In this document: positions 46,500 to 58,969 of the stretch, piece by piece
How positions within the stretch are numbered: position 1 is the first letter of the stretch
Layout: each line of letters opens with the position of its first letter
Assembly (NCBI GenBank): GCA_028023455.1
Contig: JAQFVV010000356.1
Location: forward strand, 124,001 to 188,000
DNA length: 64,000 nt
From: Epiperipatus broadwayi
Taxonomy: Eukaryota; Onychophora; Udeonychophora; Euonychophora; Peripatidae
Direction of reading: 5' to 3'
Notes under the pieces: generated by a model
Seen by the model: only the letters and a program-made list of their open reading frames with translations
What the model was told of the DNA's origin: nothing
Database searches by the model: none
Program-made: the position numbers and the translations under genes

Positions 46500-49215
46500 A
46501 TATAAATTGTCTTTGGTTAATTATAATATTTTGTATGTTTTTTGTTATAGTATATTATATTTTAGGCTTCATAATAAAATGAAATAACCATCTTATCTGT
46601 TTCTTAATTGTTTTGTATCACATTTTCTTTAGAATTTATAATTTGAACTCATATATTTGGAGTCCTGATTTAAATCATTCAGTTAGGCTGGTTATCTGGT
46701 TTACTTTAGTTCACATATATTAAGAAAATCAATAGTTATGTCAAGGCTCCTAATTTTACATAGTTTCAAATGACAATAATTCATTTTGGCTAGTTTCCTG
46801 CTTCATTTTTACTTTACACACTTTGAAAGACTAGATTTGTTGCAAATGACCCATTTTTAGTTTTCATCAAATTGTCAGAGATTCAATATTAAATCACTCA
46901 TTTTTTATTTTACATATACACCTGGGTCTCTTTTTATGTGGTAGATAGGTTCCACAAAAAAATCCTCATAAAAGAAATCACACAAAAATAGACTTAACTT
47001 ATATTAAAAAATGTGGGATATGTCCCATAATTTTCAAAAATTCACATAAAATCAAAGCAATAAGGTAAAATTACTTTAAAATTTGCATGCATAAAAACAA
47101 ATAAGGAAATAAAATATGACTAATAAAAAATTTCAAATATTTGAAAAAAATTGATACAAGTCGAACATTTTTTACTTTTTTTTATTAACTATTTAATTTT
47201 ATTCAAAACAATGTTTTTATGTGTAATTTATTTTACATTTTTTCATACATATTTTAATCATTATTGCTATTTGACAATATGAGGGTACATTTGTGAATTA
47301 ATAAAAATTCAGATTTGTCCCAAGAGGAATTACAATTAGCACCAACTAATAAGGTACGTCAACTGAAAATTTTTATTCATGGCTTCAAGTCACTCTATCA
47401 TAGCAAATTTATGGCCTTTTTAAAGTTTAAAATGTACCATAAGATTCTGATTTGTTGTTTCTCATTTTGAACTAAAGGGAGCACTTGACAACAATTTTTA
47501 CAGCTCCAAGTTCTTTGTTTTGATATTCAAAATAAAAATGTATATTTTAGAGTATTTTTTCATATTTTTTTACATATTATAAATTATTTTGATAAAATAT
47601 CTGAAAATACAATTATTTTAGAAAAATAGTTAAGATTTTAGTAAAAATTATTTACTTTTACATGGACATAAATTGAGAAAAAAAAAATCAATGACATATG
47701 CAGCATTTGCTAATAGTTTACAAATGTTCTTTTTAGGTTCTCCTTTATAGAATATTTTTATAATTATAAACAGAAATTTATTTTTGAAAAAACTTTCATT
47801 CACTTTCATAATCTGACAAATTATTAATTTGCTTTTTACAAACAAATCTAATATTAAAAGACAAATATATTTTTACTGCTTATACTGTAATTGAACCAAT
47901 CAAACGTTTAAAACTTTAATTCACTCAACCAATAAAAAAATTTTTAATCTAAAAGCCAATGGTTTTCTGTCAACAATATAATTAGCGATTAAGCTTTGAG
48001 ACAATGATTTTACTAATTGTTTATGAAGCTCATGGTATCCAGACATACAACTATTTTAGTTCTTGTTGAAATTTAAGAGCTCATTCATAATTTGTGTCAT
48101 TAATAAGAAAATGATTGTTTAATTGATTAGAAAGTTGAAGACTTTCTCAAATCTTTTTTGCTGTGAAATGTATAGGTTCCACTTCTGTTTCATTATCTTT
48201 TTCTAAATCTTCTACAGTATCTAAATTTATTACCAAACATTTTTCCAACAGGCATTTAAAGTACGTAAAATATAATGTGTATATATAAAATGAGGAAATT
48301 CCAATTTGAAGTGAAATATGAACTTCTTTATCGCATAAAAGAAAACCGCATAAAAAGATTTAAAAAAACATGAATCACATAACTTCAAAATTGCATTAAA
48401 AAAATCATACAAAAAGAGACTTGGGTGTACCTTATTTTTTCTTTCATATTATTTTTCAGCATATTAGCCTCTGCTAGGTGAGTGTTTGTAGATAACAGGA
48501 AATATCCTTCAGTAGCAATAGGCTTTTTTTCAGATTTTATTATATTACAGAGTAATGTTTAGGACACACTCTTTCTATTTGATTGTTACATCATGGAAAG
48601 GTAGAAATGAATGCACATTATAGTTTTAGCCACTCATGACAAGAATATTTATATAAAAGACCATATTCATAACACTTATGAGATATTTGATATAATAATT
48701 ACTGTTTCTAGATCTGCCAATTTCTAAATAGTATTCCCACATATATTGGCAATGCTAATTTCTTAAGATTTTGTGGATATTTACATTTATGAATTAAAGA
48801 TAAATTAGAGAAAAAATTATACAAATAATTTTGAGATCTTTAATTTTTGTAATTGTTTATTTGAAAGGAATTTTCTAATCATCAAATTCTAATCTGACAT
48901 TTGTCTGACACATAAATTTTTGACTTATCTAATTTTTTTAAAAAATGTTATTTTATTTAATTTGTTTTCGTTTTATATTAACTTTAATTGCATTGTTAAT
49001 TATATTTCAGGTATTAATTAATCTTTATTATACAAAAATTGCACAATTAATTACATTTTAATAAAATAACAAAATAACTCAGGTCTAATTAAACTCTGCT
49101 TTTTTATACATTATTTATTTAATTAAATAAATCTCTATTTTCTGGTTCTAATTTATTTCATCTTAAATATTATTGCATTTAGTTTAATTAAAATAAAAAA
49201 CTACTGATATAAATA
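46500..49215 (+). repeat. Repeat block R, copy 2, interrupted by MITE copy 3
   Basis: Aligns with 41300-43250. The match breaks at 46917 (after ATTTTACATA) and resumes at 48428 (TACCTTATTTTTTCTTTCAT). Between lies MITE copy 3 with its TA flanks. The other locus reads straight through near 41745-41790, giving an empty site for the MITE insertion. Confidence 0.8.
46919..48427 (+). mobile_element. TA-flanked MITE, copy 3 (longest)
   Basis: Starts CACCTGGGTCTCTTTTTATG and ends AAAGAGACTTGGGTG, with TA on both sides (46917-46918 and 48428-48429). At 1509 bp it is the longest copy. The extra length is in the centre (about 47275-47960), where the other copies have only 50-250 bp. The centre holds no transposase frame. 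Part of it (AATTACAATTAGCACCAACT) matches the centre of copy 2, so the short copies are probably deletion derivatives. Confidence 0.85.
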
Positions 49216-49655
49216 ATATTACAAATCGATGACTGTATTTCTTCAAAATAATATATGCAAATTTATAAATAAATATCAAAAAGTACAGTACTTAAAAGTT
49301 TATACAAAAATATATCTATAACCATCATGTAGAAACGCTTTCAACTATCTTGTAGTTTTTGTCAACTAACACTTTTAAAATGTCAGCTTTCCCACAATTC
49401 CATGATGTCAACTTTCCCATAATTCTGTGATCTTAACGTTTGCTGCTTGCCTATTAATTAAATCTTGCTTGTATTTATATATTAGCATCACTTCTTTAAT
49501 TTTTCTTTTATTATTATTTCTTTCAGTTTCCAATATTTTACTATAATTGAAATCAAAACCATATATACATGATTTATTATGGTCATAAAAGACAAGCCTT
49601 TATTATTTAATTATAAATTTACACACACACATATATATATATATATATCATCAAC
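49216..49655. other. Repeat C copy 2 and LINE 3' flank
   Basis: 49285-49600 resembles the start of the palindrome's left arm at 37560-37930 (TTGTAGT.TTT.TCAACTA, TTTCCCACAATTC, TTATTATGRTCA). A CACACACACATATATAT tract at about 49622-49650 adjoins the 3' end of the LINE, typical for RTE elements. Confidence 0.5.
49339..49366 (-). ncRNA. Decayed hammerhead-like core, second locus
   Basis: On the minus strand: UUGACAAA, hairpin AACUA-CAAGA-UAGUU, GAAAG. It is homologous to 37625-37660, with a different but still paired stem II. C3 and G8 of the canonical core are changed in both copies. Stem I is not convincing, so this is a candidate only. Confidence 0.3.
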
Positions 49656-49665
49656 CATTATCAAT

Positions 49666-52608
49666 CTACTGCAGGATGAAGGTCTCTCCAAGTTTAATCC
49701 ATCTTCTCCGATCTTTAGCTTCTCTTCTCCACAACAGCCCTGCACATTTTCTTATTTCATCCATCCATCTCACATGTGGTCTCTTTCTGGGTCTTTTACA
49801 ATCTCTTGGAATCCAGTTTAAAATTTCAATTGTCCATCTATTATCATCTCTTCTAGCAATATGTCCAGCCCAACTCCATTTCAATCTTTTAATTTTTTCA
49901 ATAAGGTCAGTAATACCTGTTTGTTGTCTTACCCATACATTGCATTTTCGATCTCTTCTTGTTACTCCCAACATACATCTCTCCATACTCCTTTGAGTGG
50001 TTTGAAGTCTCTGTATTGCTCTTCTATTAAGTGTCCAAGTCTCAGATCCATAAGTAAGAACTGGTAAAACACATTTGTTAAAAACCATCCTTTTCAAACA
50101 CATAGGCATATTTCCTTTTAGTATCAAGTTATTTCTACCAAAAGCACTCCAACCAAGTTTAATTCTATGATTAATTTCCTCCATTATGTTTCCATCTGTA
50201 TTAATAATTTTACCAAGGTATTTGTAACTGTTAACTTCTTCTAATTCTTCATAATCAATCTTTATTTTCATATTTTGAGCAAATCGATTAAACATTACTT
50301 TAGTCTTTTTAACATTTATCTTTAGTCCTACTTTTCTATTTCCATCTGCTAACTCCTGCAACATTTCCTGCAGCTCTGAAGCATTATTTGCAAAAACAAC
50401 TACATCATCTGTGAAATCTAAATGACTTAAATACTCTCCATTTACTTTCACTCCTTTAGTTTCCCATTTTAATCCACAAAATACTTCTTGCAGCTCTGCT
50501 GTAAAGAGTTTTGGAGATATGGAGTCACCTTGTCTTACACCTTTCTCAATGTTGATTTTTCCAGTATCATTATGTAATCTAATTGTTGCTGTTGCATTTT
50601 TATAAATATTCTTTATAATATGACAATATCCTGGATCTATACCTTGATGATCCAATGCTTTAATCACTGAAGAAATGTGTATAGAATCGAATGTCTTTTC
50701 ATAATCTACAAATCCAAAACATAATGACAACTCATATTTGTTTGTCCTTTCTATGACTTCTCTCAATACCTGGATATGATCTATTGTACTAAAACCACTT
50801 TTAAATCCAGCTTGTTCTCTTGGTTGGTGGAAATCCAAAGTTCTCTGTAGACGAGTTGTAATTATCTTGGTCAAATTTTTATATAAAACTGATAAAAGGC
50901 TGATAGGTCTGTAATTTCTAATATCTTCTTTATCACCTTTTTTAAATATTAATATTATTACTGCATTCTTCCAATCTTCCGGTACATCTTTATCATTTAG
51001 ACATTTGGTATATAACTTTGCTAAAATTGTTTCTATTTCTTCACCTGCTTCTTTTAATATATCAATTATAATTCCATCATTTCCTGGAGCCTTTCCTTTC
51101 TTCATACACTTAATTGCATGTCTCACTTCTTCATTTAAAATTCTGGGCAATTCGGAAGATGTAATAGATATAGGAGGTACTTGTTCTTTATTACTATATA
51201 ATTCTTGATAAAAATCTTCTACCAATTTTATGATGTCATCTCTCTTTTTAGTAATAATTCCATCTTTTGTTCTTATTGCAGATATAAATTTCCTACCAAT
51301 ACCAAAATGTTGTTTAACATTTTTGAGACTTTTATTTTCTTCTACAGCTTTCCTTGCTATTTCACAGTTATACTTTCTTATATCATTTTCAACTCTTTTC
51401 CATACCATTTTACAAAATTCGAGATATTCAGTTCTTTTTAATACATCATTTTTGTATATCTTCATATTCCTTCTTTTCTTCCTAAATTCTCTAGTCTCAG
51501 TAGAAATTTTATTAGTCAATTGCTGCTTTTTTCTACCAGCTATGTTTGTTGCAGTTTTTAAAAATGTATCAGTTATTTTCATATTAATTTCATTCAAATC
51601 TGAATCATGTTCAAAATCTCCTAACACTTGAAACCTATTTGTAAGTTCTAATTTAAATTCATTAGAACATTTCTGAAGATTAGGAATATCAACTGTAAAT
51701 ATTGTTTTTCTTAATAATTTTTGTCTCTCTAGTTTTACATTAACATGTAACTTACACCTTACTAATCGATGATCACTTCCTATGTTAAATTTATTAGGAA
51801 CATTACAATCTTGAAATATGTATTTTCTGTTAGTCAAAATATAATCCAATTCTGCTGTACCTTCATTTGGATGCTTCCATGTCCATTTCCTTTTAACATT
51901 TTTCTCAAAAAATGAATTCATAATATAAAGTTTTTCTTTTTCTGCAAACTCCACAAGTCTATGTCCTCTCTCATTTCTATTACCATAACCAAAATTACCT
52001 ACAGCAATTTCATCTTTCATTTGTCTACCAATTCTAGCATTAAAGTCTCCCATAACAATTTTAAAATGTTGTTTACTCTGATCAAAAGCCTTTTGTACAT
52101 CCATATAAAAATCTTCTACTACTTCATCACTATGAGAACTTGTTGGGGCATAAACCTGAATTATCTGCATTTGGTATCTGCTATTAAGTTGTATAATTAA
52201 TCTTGCCACTCTGTCCGATACACCATCAATCTCCACAATATTGTTCTTCCACTTTTTATTCATAATGAATCCTACTCCACTTGTATTTCCAATATGTGTG
52301 CCTTTATAATAGAGTATGTGTCCACTTTTTAAATCAATTGTTTCTTCTGATTTTCTTCTAACTTCACAAAGTCCAATAACGTCCCATTTAATATAAGACA
52401 GTTATTCTTCTAATTCTTGCAATCTTCTTTCACTTGAAAGTGATCTGCAGTTGTAAGTACCTAAATAGAAAGTCGTCATCAAATGACAGCCTGGGTCCGC
52501 AATCAGGGGATTCTTAGCACCCTCCACCTTTGGCCACCAACCGCTGCCTTGGTTGGTGACTTTACAGACTCCTGGGAATAAGGGCCATGCTTTATTTTTG
52601 TTTGTCAT
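49666..52608 (-). pseudogene. RTE-type LINE: endonuclease/reverse transcriptase with one nonsense codon
   Basis: A single frame of 981 codons runs from ATG at 52608 to a stop at 49666. It is broken only by TAA at 52402-52404 (codon 69). The 865-codon part starts at 52263. The apurinic-type endonuclease shows GTYNCRSL near residue 50, CEVRR just after the stop, MGDFNARIG (about 186-194) and GSDHRL (about 277-282). The reverse transcriptase shows KKGKAPGNDGI (about 503-513), KKGDKEDIRNYRPISLL, FVDYEKTFDSI with the first catalytic Asp, GVRQGDSISPKLF, and the active-site box FTDD (about 732-735). A C-terminal YGSETWTL...RWMDE region follows. RTE-clade proteins (the 'craniofacial development protein 2-like' group) normally have FADD and EKAFDS. 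Here both Ala residues are Thr, which needs two G-to-A changes. It is recent, and probably inactive. Confidence 0.9.
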
Positions 52609-52935
52609 AATTGTATATATGTATTGGAAAAATATTTATCATTTACACAAACATTCATTCTGCCTTATCAGGCACTGAGAAGAAAGACCATGGTGTTTCT
52701 TGATCTTAAACGCAGAGGTAAAAAGCCTTAAACTCAGAGGTAAAAAGCCAATAAACTCACCATGCTGGCTAATGCGTGTTGGTGAGCAGCTTATCCATGT
52801 TTGTATACTATATGAATAATCACATAGTAATAACAGCTGCAATGACAAGAACGTATGGAGTGGACATTAGGAATTTGCCCTGCTCGGTTCCTTTAAGGCT
52901 TCCAAGAGGAATCAAAGGGTCTCCTTTCAGTTAAT
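52609..52935 (-). other. Probable 5' leader of the LINE
   Basis: GC-richer than the surroundings and directly upstream of the LINE start codon. It contains a small direct repeat, CTTAAAC.CAGAGGTAAAAAGCC, twice at about 52706-52750. No separate coding capacity is supported; the 69-codon minus frame has no motif. The real 5' end of the element could not be fixed. Confidence 0.4.
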
Positions 52936-52938
52936 AGC

Positions 52939-53069
52939 AAACTCCTTTCTGCAGCCATATATATATTGATTTGAATATACATTCAGAGACTTTGATAAAG
53001 GAGTTATATATAAACTCCTTTCTGCAGCCATATATATATTGATTTGAATATACATTCAGAGACTTTGAT
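52939..53069. repeat. 73-bp tandem duplication
   Basis: AAACTCCTTTCTGCAGCCAT starts a unit at 52939 that recurs at 53012 with the same following sequence (TTGATTTGAATATACATTCA). The first 58 bp are identical. It lies just upstream of the LINE leader, between it and the older LINE remnant. Confidence 0.85.
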
Positions 53070-53139
53070 GTAATATTGTTAAAAAAATTCAAATTATTTA
53101 GTAGACAGTGATGTAAAAATGTCAGCAGCTTTTAGATTG

Positions 53140-53720
53140 TATAGTTAACAATTTAAAAATGTTGGTCTATTTAAGTATCTTGGTAATTTTGTAAGGAGAA
53201 AAGTGGATTTAGATCTTGATATATAGTATAGAATTCAATGAGCTGCTGTTTCATATAAAGCTATTTAACATTATGTATTGCATGAAAGTAAGACTTGAAC
53301 ACTACCTATATAATATAAAAGCATTAAAAAGATTTATTTGACAATGCTCTATAAAATTTTAAAAATAAAATGGCAAGATTATAAAACCAGTAAATATGTT
53401 CCTCATTTTAATAGATGTAATACCATAGAATCCTTATTGCAAAATCATATATTCATTGGATTAGACATGTAAACAATGAAAAATGTAATTGTAAAAACTT
53501 GAATATGAGTAGCCTTTTGTGGAAGTCATGTGTCTCATTTATGTTATAAAGATTACCTTAAAAATATTCTAAAGAAGTGCAATATTCATTGTTTTGTGGG
53601 AAAAAAATATGGCTAAAAATGGAATACATTGGAGAATCATAATTAGCCATGGTAGGAACTATTCAGGAAAAAATTATACTGAAAAGTTAAAAAACAGCAC
53701 CATGAAATATCAAAACAAAA
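53140..53720 (+). pseudogene. Decayed LINE reverse-transcriptase C-terminus
   Basis: In shifting plus-strand frames: FKYLGNFVRRKVDLDLDI (from about 53165), then SIKKIYLTMLYKILKIKWQD and NRCNTIESLLQN, then in another frame HWIRHVNNEK, YKDYLKNILKKCNI and finally NGIHWR. This matches the conserved order F-YLGS...D.EI, K.....LR.ILGIKWQD, ..IE..L....LRWAGHV, .+.+D.LK.NLK..GI and W+R in the C-terminal part of LINE polyproteins. Many stops. It is a different subfamily from the neighbouring minus-strand LINE, whose equivalent reads MERCMLGVTRRD. Confidence 0.65.
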
Positions 53721-53799
53721 CAATGATGAACCAACTGTTCTATATGTGGAGTATTTATGTTTCACAGGTTAGTCACAACACAAAAAACATCTCTAGTAC

Positions 53800-53945
<146 letters not shown>

Positions 53946-54078
53946 TTTTATCATTTCCTTTTGAAGTTGGAGTATTCATTTGCCAGAGCTTGCTTCATAT
54001 ATATTTACACTGATGAATGTTTGTGATATGGTGAAGTTTGACAAAAAATGCATTAATAAAAGAATTAAACAATTTGAA

Positions 54079-54312
<234 letters not shown>

Positions 54313-54651
54313 CTGATTACTGATAATAATTATGTAATACCCTTAGGTATTTGATTGTGGAACTCTTTGTTTTGTTAAGATACCTTGTAAATAATTAAAC
54401 ATACTTTTCAATTACTTAATTTATATATCTTAATATTAAATGACAGTAAAATATAATAAAGAAAGAAAAAGAAAGAGAATGTATAAAAAATTATTGAATT
54501 CATGTTTTGAAATACTTTAGTTATTAAATAATATTATCCATGATGATTTGCTTTCTCTTGTATTTAATTGTAACTTCTGCTTTCTGTTTTTATTATGTCA
54601 TGATAGTGTTTATAAATTCAAGACAAATAGTAAAATAATTTAATCAATGTG

Positions 54652-54910
54652 ATACTTTAGTATTAAAATGGCAACACAGATCATGTATTAAACCTACTGC
54701 ACTTGTTCACATTTGTATCCATCCACTGATAACTTTGTGACCTGAACAAAATAATGTTTACATGACTTTTTTTGACCAAAAAAAGAACATATACACAGAT
54801 CTTGTATATGATATTTTGGCAAGAATTACAAAGTTATTGGGATGTTGATACAAATGTGAATAGGCACAGTAGGTCTAATACATGCTCTGTGTTTCAGGAC
54901 TAAAAGTAAG
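54652..54910. mobile_element. Hairpin MITE of about 260 bp
   Basis: Left arm (about 54652-54770) and right arm (about 54795-54910) are inverted copies: ACAGATCATGTATTAAACCT against ACAGAGCATGTATTAGACCT, CACATTTGTATC on both, and ATAACTTTGT on both. The centre contains a small perfect hairpin. The ends read TACTTTAGT and its complement. Confidence 0.75.
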
Positions 54911-54957
54911 TAAGTGTAAAAAAGTAGTAAAACATAATAAATATATAGATCCATTTT

Positions 54958-55222
54958 CCACAATAACAAGTTTTCAAAAAAAAAGTACAACTTTCAACAT
55001 TAACAAGTTTAAAAAAAATGTGACTTTAAACAGTAACAACTTTTAAAAATGATATTTAAAATAAAATTTTGACATTAACAAGTTCCACCCCCCCCCCAAA
55101 AAAAAAATATGACGTTCACAAATATGTACAATTTTCAACATTAACAAGTTTAAAAAAGAATGCGACTTTCATAAATATGTCTGACTTTTAACATTAATAA
55201 GTTTAAAAAAAAATGCAATTAA
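54958..55222. repeat. Irregular minisatellite
   Basis: At least five imperfect repeats of a unit built on CATTAACAAGTTTAAAAAAAA followed by TG.GACTTT or TACAACTTT, spaced about 45-65 bp. One copy carries a C10-A10 interruption at about 55087-55108. Confidence 0.7.
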
Positions 55223-55229
55223 GAATGGC

Positions 55230-56498
55230 ATTAAAATAAAAATTAAAATGTGATGCCATTACTCAAAAAAGGGTTTCTTTAAATATGCACCAAACAAACA
55301 GTAAATGATTTTGATTTTTAAGTAATTTGGATAAAAATATATTAACTATATTCCTACACACTTACCATGTAATATATAACAGGAATTTACACATTAAAAC
55401 CAAAGTTGAAAAACAAAATTTTCATGTATTCTGTACTATTATCATAGAATATGGAGATCTACAGTAAAAATGTTTGCTCCGAAAATATACCATGTGATTG
55501 CAAAGTATGCTGGGATTTTCAGAGAAGTGCTAGTGGTTTTTAAATAAAGAAATTAAACCAAAAGTACAAAAACAAAATAAAATAAAATACATATTAATTA
55601 TAAGAGTTTTATTACATTTTTATTTATCCTGTCTCTTGTCATAAAGAAATCTAGACAATAACTGAAAATATTACAAAAAAGAATCACTTTGATAAAAGAA
55701 AACACGTTTTCACATATACTCAAGAGGATTATTTCTTTCAATTTGACATCGTTGTCATGGCATTACACATTTATTGTGGGAGTGAAAAGGCCTCCTATCT
55801 TCTCTACATTGCAGCTTTACTACTCAAGTACCATAAATGCTTTCTTTTTAAATATCAAATAAATCTAGCATTGCCTTTTTAATGACTTCCTTTATTAAAA
55901 GCATTAAACATTTGTCTGTATTTAAATGTGAAACTCCTAACTTTATAAAAATTATATTCAACCAATATTACATTTTAGAGTTTAATATATTTTAACTTTT
56001 AAATTACTAATTTACTTTTAACTTATAATCCAATTAGTTTGAGTTAGAGAATTGGTTAACATTGTGAGAATTTAAATTATAAATCTGAAATAAACTTAAG
56101 GCCGTAATACTTTAATATCATGTTAATTAAAAAAAAATTAATGAAGTAAAAAAAAAAGTCCTCTTTTATACTTATTATATTTAAATTATATGGGTGATAA
56201 AATATTTTTATTATTATTTCCAAATGCTAAAAAACTAAAAAGAAGTTTCCTATCAAATGATTTCCCTTTTAAAGCAGCAATATGTGAATGTTATCGCTCC
56301 ATCACTTAAATAAAATAAAATACATAGACATTTCTCTGATATATAATTTAAATTTGTTGATTCAAACCCAAGCAGATCTCATGAATGCTGAGAACATGAC
56401 ATTTTTTCAGATGATTTATGATTTACTTAACCAGATTACAACGATCTCCTTTGTGCTAATAAGAAGTACTTATAAATTTATTATGATAATATGTTTGT
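55230..56498. other. AT-rich non-coding stretch
   Basis: No supported gene, no strong repeat structure. Confidence 0.5.
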
Positions 56499-57008
56499 AA
56501 TATTGAAATACAATTATAATGTATTACCTAACCTAGATTTATTTAATGGGGATTTGAACCCAGACTTTCAAGTTCCCTGAAGTCATCCACTCTATCCAAT
56601 ATAACAGATACACAAGACCACATACATATGAAAAAAACTAAATAATCTCCAATATACAAATTGCATGCAGAACCAGCACCCATCAGTTGGTCCCGATTAT
56701 CCCCCCCCACATATGTATATATAATTAGTGCTCAGTTTTATATTAAGATAGCAAATCTACAAACTTTAATGGACAGGCTTCAATCCACTCCACTCTCCAA
56801 CTCTTCAGTCATCCATATCAATGAAAATCTGATGATGGAATATTCAAAGCCCCTGATAATGCCAATATTATAGTCATACACATGTTGACCTTACGTCAAT
56901 CTGACCTCTTATATGTAGGAACTTAATATGTCCATTCAAATACAGAGAAGGATGATGGGTATGATGCAGTCTGAATATGTAATATCCAAATACAATTATA
57001 ATGTATAT
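56499..57008 (-). repeat. Hammerhead unit, second locus, unit A
   Basis: One full unit of about 480 bp in minus orientation. The junction string AAATACAATTATAATGTAT occurs at about 56505 and again at about 56988, just before MITE copy 4. The unit has the same order as at 13.2-14.5 kb, read on the minus strand: CATCATCAGATTTTCAT (about 56833), AAACTGAGCACTAATT, hammerhead core (56649-56691), tRNA-like segment and B-box-like GGGTTCAAATCC (about 56551). Confidence 0.75.
56649..56691 (-). ncRNA. Hammerhead core, unit A of second locus
   Basis: 5' stem I ACCAA, core CUGAUGG (A9 changed to G), stem II GUGCU/UGCAU, GCAA in place of GAAA, a short stem III, AUA, and 3' stem I UUGG. C3 is canonical here. 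Two conserved positions are lost. Confidence 0.45.
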
Positions 57009-57009
57009 A

Positions 57010-58291
57010 CACCCAGGTCTCGTTTTATGCAGATTTATTTAATGCAATTTTGAAGTTATGCGATTCATGTTTCTTCTTAATATCTTTGTATGCGGTTTTC
57101 CTTTATGCGATAAAAATTATTAGATCAGAAGTCAAGCTCCGATAATGCACTATTACTTTAAATATTATAAATTTTGCACACTCATGGCATATTTAAAGTA
57201 ATAGCGCATTATCGGAGTTTGAATTCCATCTTATAATTTTAATATTTTCAGTGCTTTCTAATAGTACTGTAATAGATTTTATGCAATAAAGAAGTTCATA
57301 ATTCACTTAAAATCAGGATTTCCCCATTTTATATACACACATTAAATTTTACAAGACTATAATGCAAATCTGTTCAAACATTATAGATGAAAAATACTAT
57401 GTATGTTGTTGTTTTTGCATTTTAAATCACATTCTATTTTTGCTTTTTATAAAAAGAGTATGTAATCAATTAATCATTTAGTGTCCGCAAGTTTATTTTT
57501 AAAAGGTGAATAACAGCAGTGAGCAAAATTAAATATGACAATTAAAATCTAATCGTGATCTGAAATTAATATGATGTGAAACGATGAAATTTGATTTTTA
57601 AATAGAATTGAAAATTAAAAAGTTAAAGACAAAAATAAGAATTTAATTTTTAATTGTTACTTTTAATTAAATTTTGCCCAACAGTGGTGAGTCAGTGACT
57701 TTTTATTATTGTAAGTCTAAGTTTTTATTTTTATTTTAAATTTTTAGTTTATCCTAATGGAGAGGGAAAAAACACCCAAGAAAATGAATTTCTTTGGAAA
57801 CAAAAATATCAAGATCACTTAGTAAAATGGGAAGGATCAACAGTGATTGGAAAACGTTTTAGTTGTATTTCCTCTTGACTTCATTTAAGGAGAAGCTACA
57901 GTACATCACATCACATCATGATGAATTTGATGTCTCAAATAGCGATAATGATTAAAATACCTAACATGTATGAAAAAAATGTAAATTACGCATAAAAAAT
58001 ATTGTTTTGAATAAAATTAAATACTATACTTAATAAAAAAAGTAAAAAAAGTTTGTCTTATATCAGTTTTTTTCAAATTTGAAATTTTTTATTAGTTATA
58101 TTTTATTTTCTTATCTTTTTTTATGCAAATTTTAAAGTGATTTTACATTGTTGCTTTGCTTTTATGCAATTTTTGGAAAATTACAGTACGTATCCCCCAT
58201 TTTTCAAGGTAAGTTAAGTCTATTTTTATGCAATTTCTTTTGTGCGCATTTTCTGAGGAACCTATCTACTGCATAAAATGAGACCCAGGTC
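57010..58291 (-). mobile_element. TA-flanked MITE, copy 4, nested in the hammerhead array
   Basis: Starts CACCCAGGTCTCGTTTTATG, ends ATGAGACCCAGGTC, with TA at 57008-57009 and 58292-58293. It aligns with copies 1-3. It interrupts a tandem hammerhead-unit array exactly at a unit junction: the sequence before it matches the end of the unit and that after it (CTTAATCTAGATGTAATTAG) matches the unit start at about 56525. The array is therefore older than this insertion. Confidence 0.85.
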
Positions 58292-58490
58292 TACTTAATC
58301 TAGATGTAATTAGAGGGGATTCGAATCCAGACTTTCAAGTTCCCTACAATCATCCATTCTATCCAATATAACCAGTAAATATGACCACATACATGTGAAA
58401 AAGATAAACAATCTCCATTATATGTATTTTATGCTGAACCAGCACTTACAATTGGTCTGGATCATCATCTCTCTCACACACATACATAAT
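58292..58490 (-). repeat. Hammerhead unit, second locus, unit B (partial)
   Basis: Continuation of the array after MITE copy 4: GGGGATTCGAATCCAGACTT (58313 onward, B-box-like on the minus strand), tRNA-like segment, decayed core at 58415-58456, then truncation at about 58490. With the MITE and one TA removed, the core spacing to unit A is about 481 bp. Confidence 0.7.
58415..58456 (-). ncRNA. Decayed hammerhead core, unit B of second locus
   Basis: Stem I ACCAA and stem II GUGCU/AGCAU remain. The first conserved block is damaged by a small deletion (UUGUAA in place of CUGAUGA), and GAAA reads AAAA. It is expected to be inactive. Confidence 0.35.
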
Positions 58491-58540
58491 AAACTTTGAA
58501 AGTTTGGATTTAAATCCCCTTTAATGATAATATGTTTGAT

Positions 58541-58963
58541 ACATTATATAGTATGAATTTTTATTCTTGAGTTCACATAGTTATCTGTCACATTTAAATT
58601 TATTTTCTTACCAAATTCTAAATAATTCTTTAATAATCCTTATTTAAGTGCCATCAAATCCCTTACGTACTTGAATAAATATAATTTGAATCCTGTTTAT
58701 ATTGTACAATTTAATAATTATATCCATATATAAACAAATATAATTTTTTTAATACATTATATAGTATGAATTTTTATTCTTGAGTTCACATAGTTATCTG
58801 TCGCATTTAAATTTATTTTCTTACCAAATTCTAAATAATTCTTTAATAATCCTTATTTAAGAGCCATCAAATCCCTTACATACTTGAATAAATATAATTT
58901 GAATCCTGTTTATATTGTATAATTTAATAATTATATCCATATATAAACAAATATAATTTTTTA
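58541..58963. repeat. 215-bp tandem duplication
   Basis: ACATTATATAGTATGAATTT begins a unit at 58541 and again at 58756. The two units differ at only about four or five positions, so the duplication is recent. No coding capacity. Confidence 0.9.
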
Positions 58964-58969
58964 AAAAAA

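Noticed and set aside
49676-52200. Several plus-strand frames of 67-133 codons across 49.6-52.2 kb
   Set aside because: They are antisense to the LINE frame, which explains the sequence fully.
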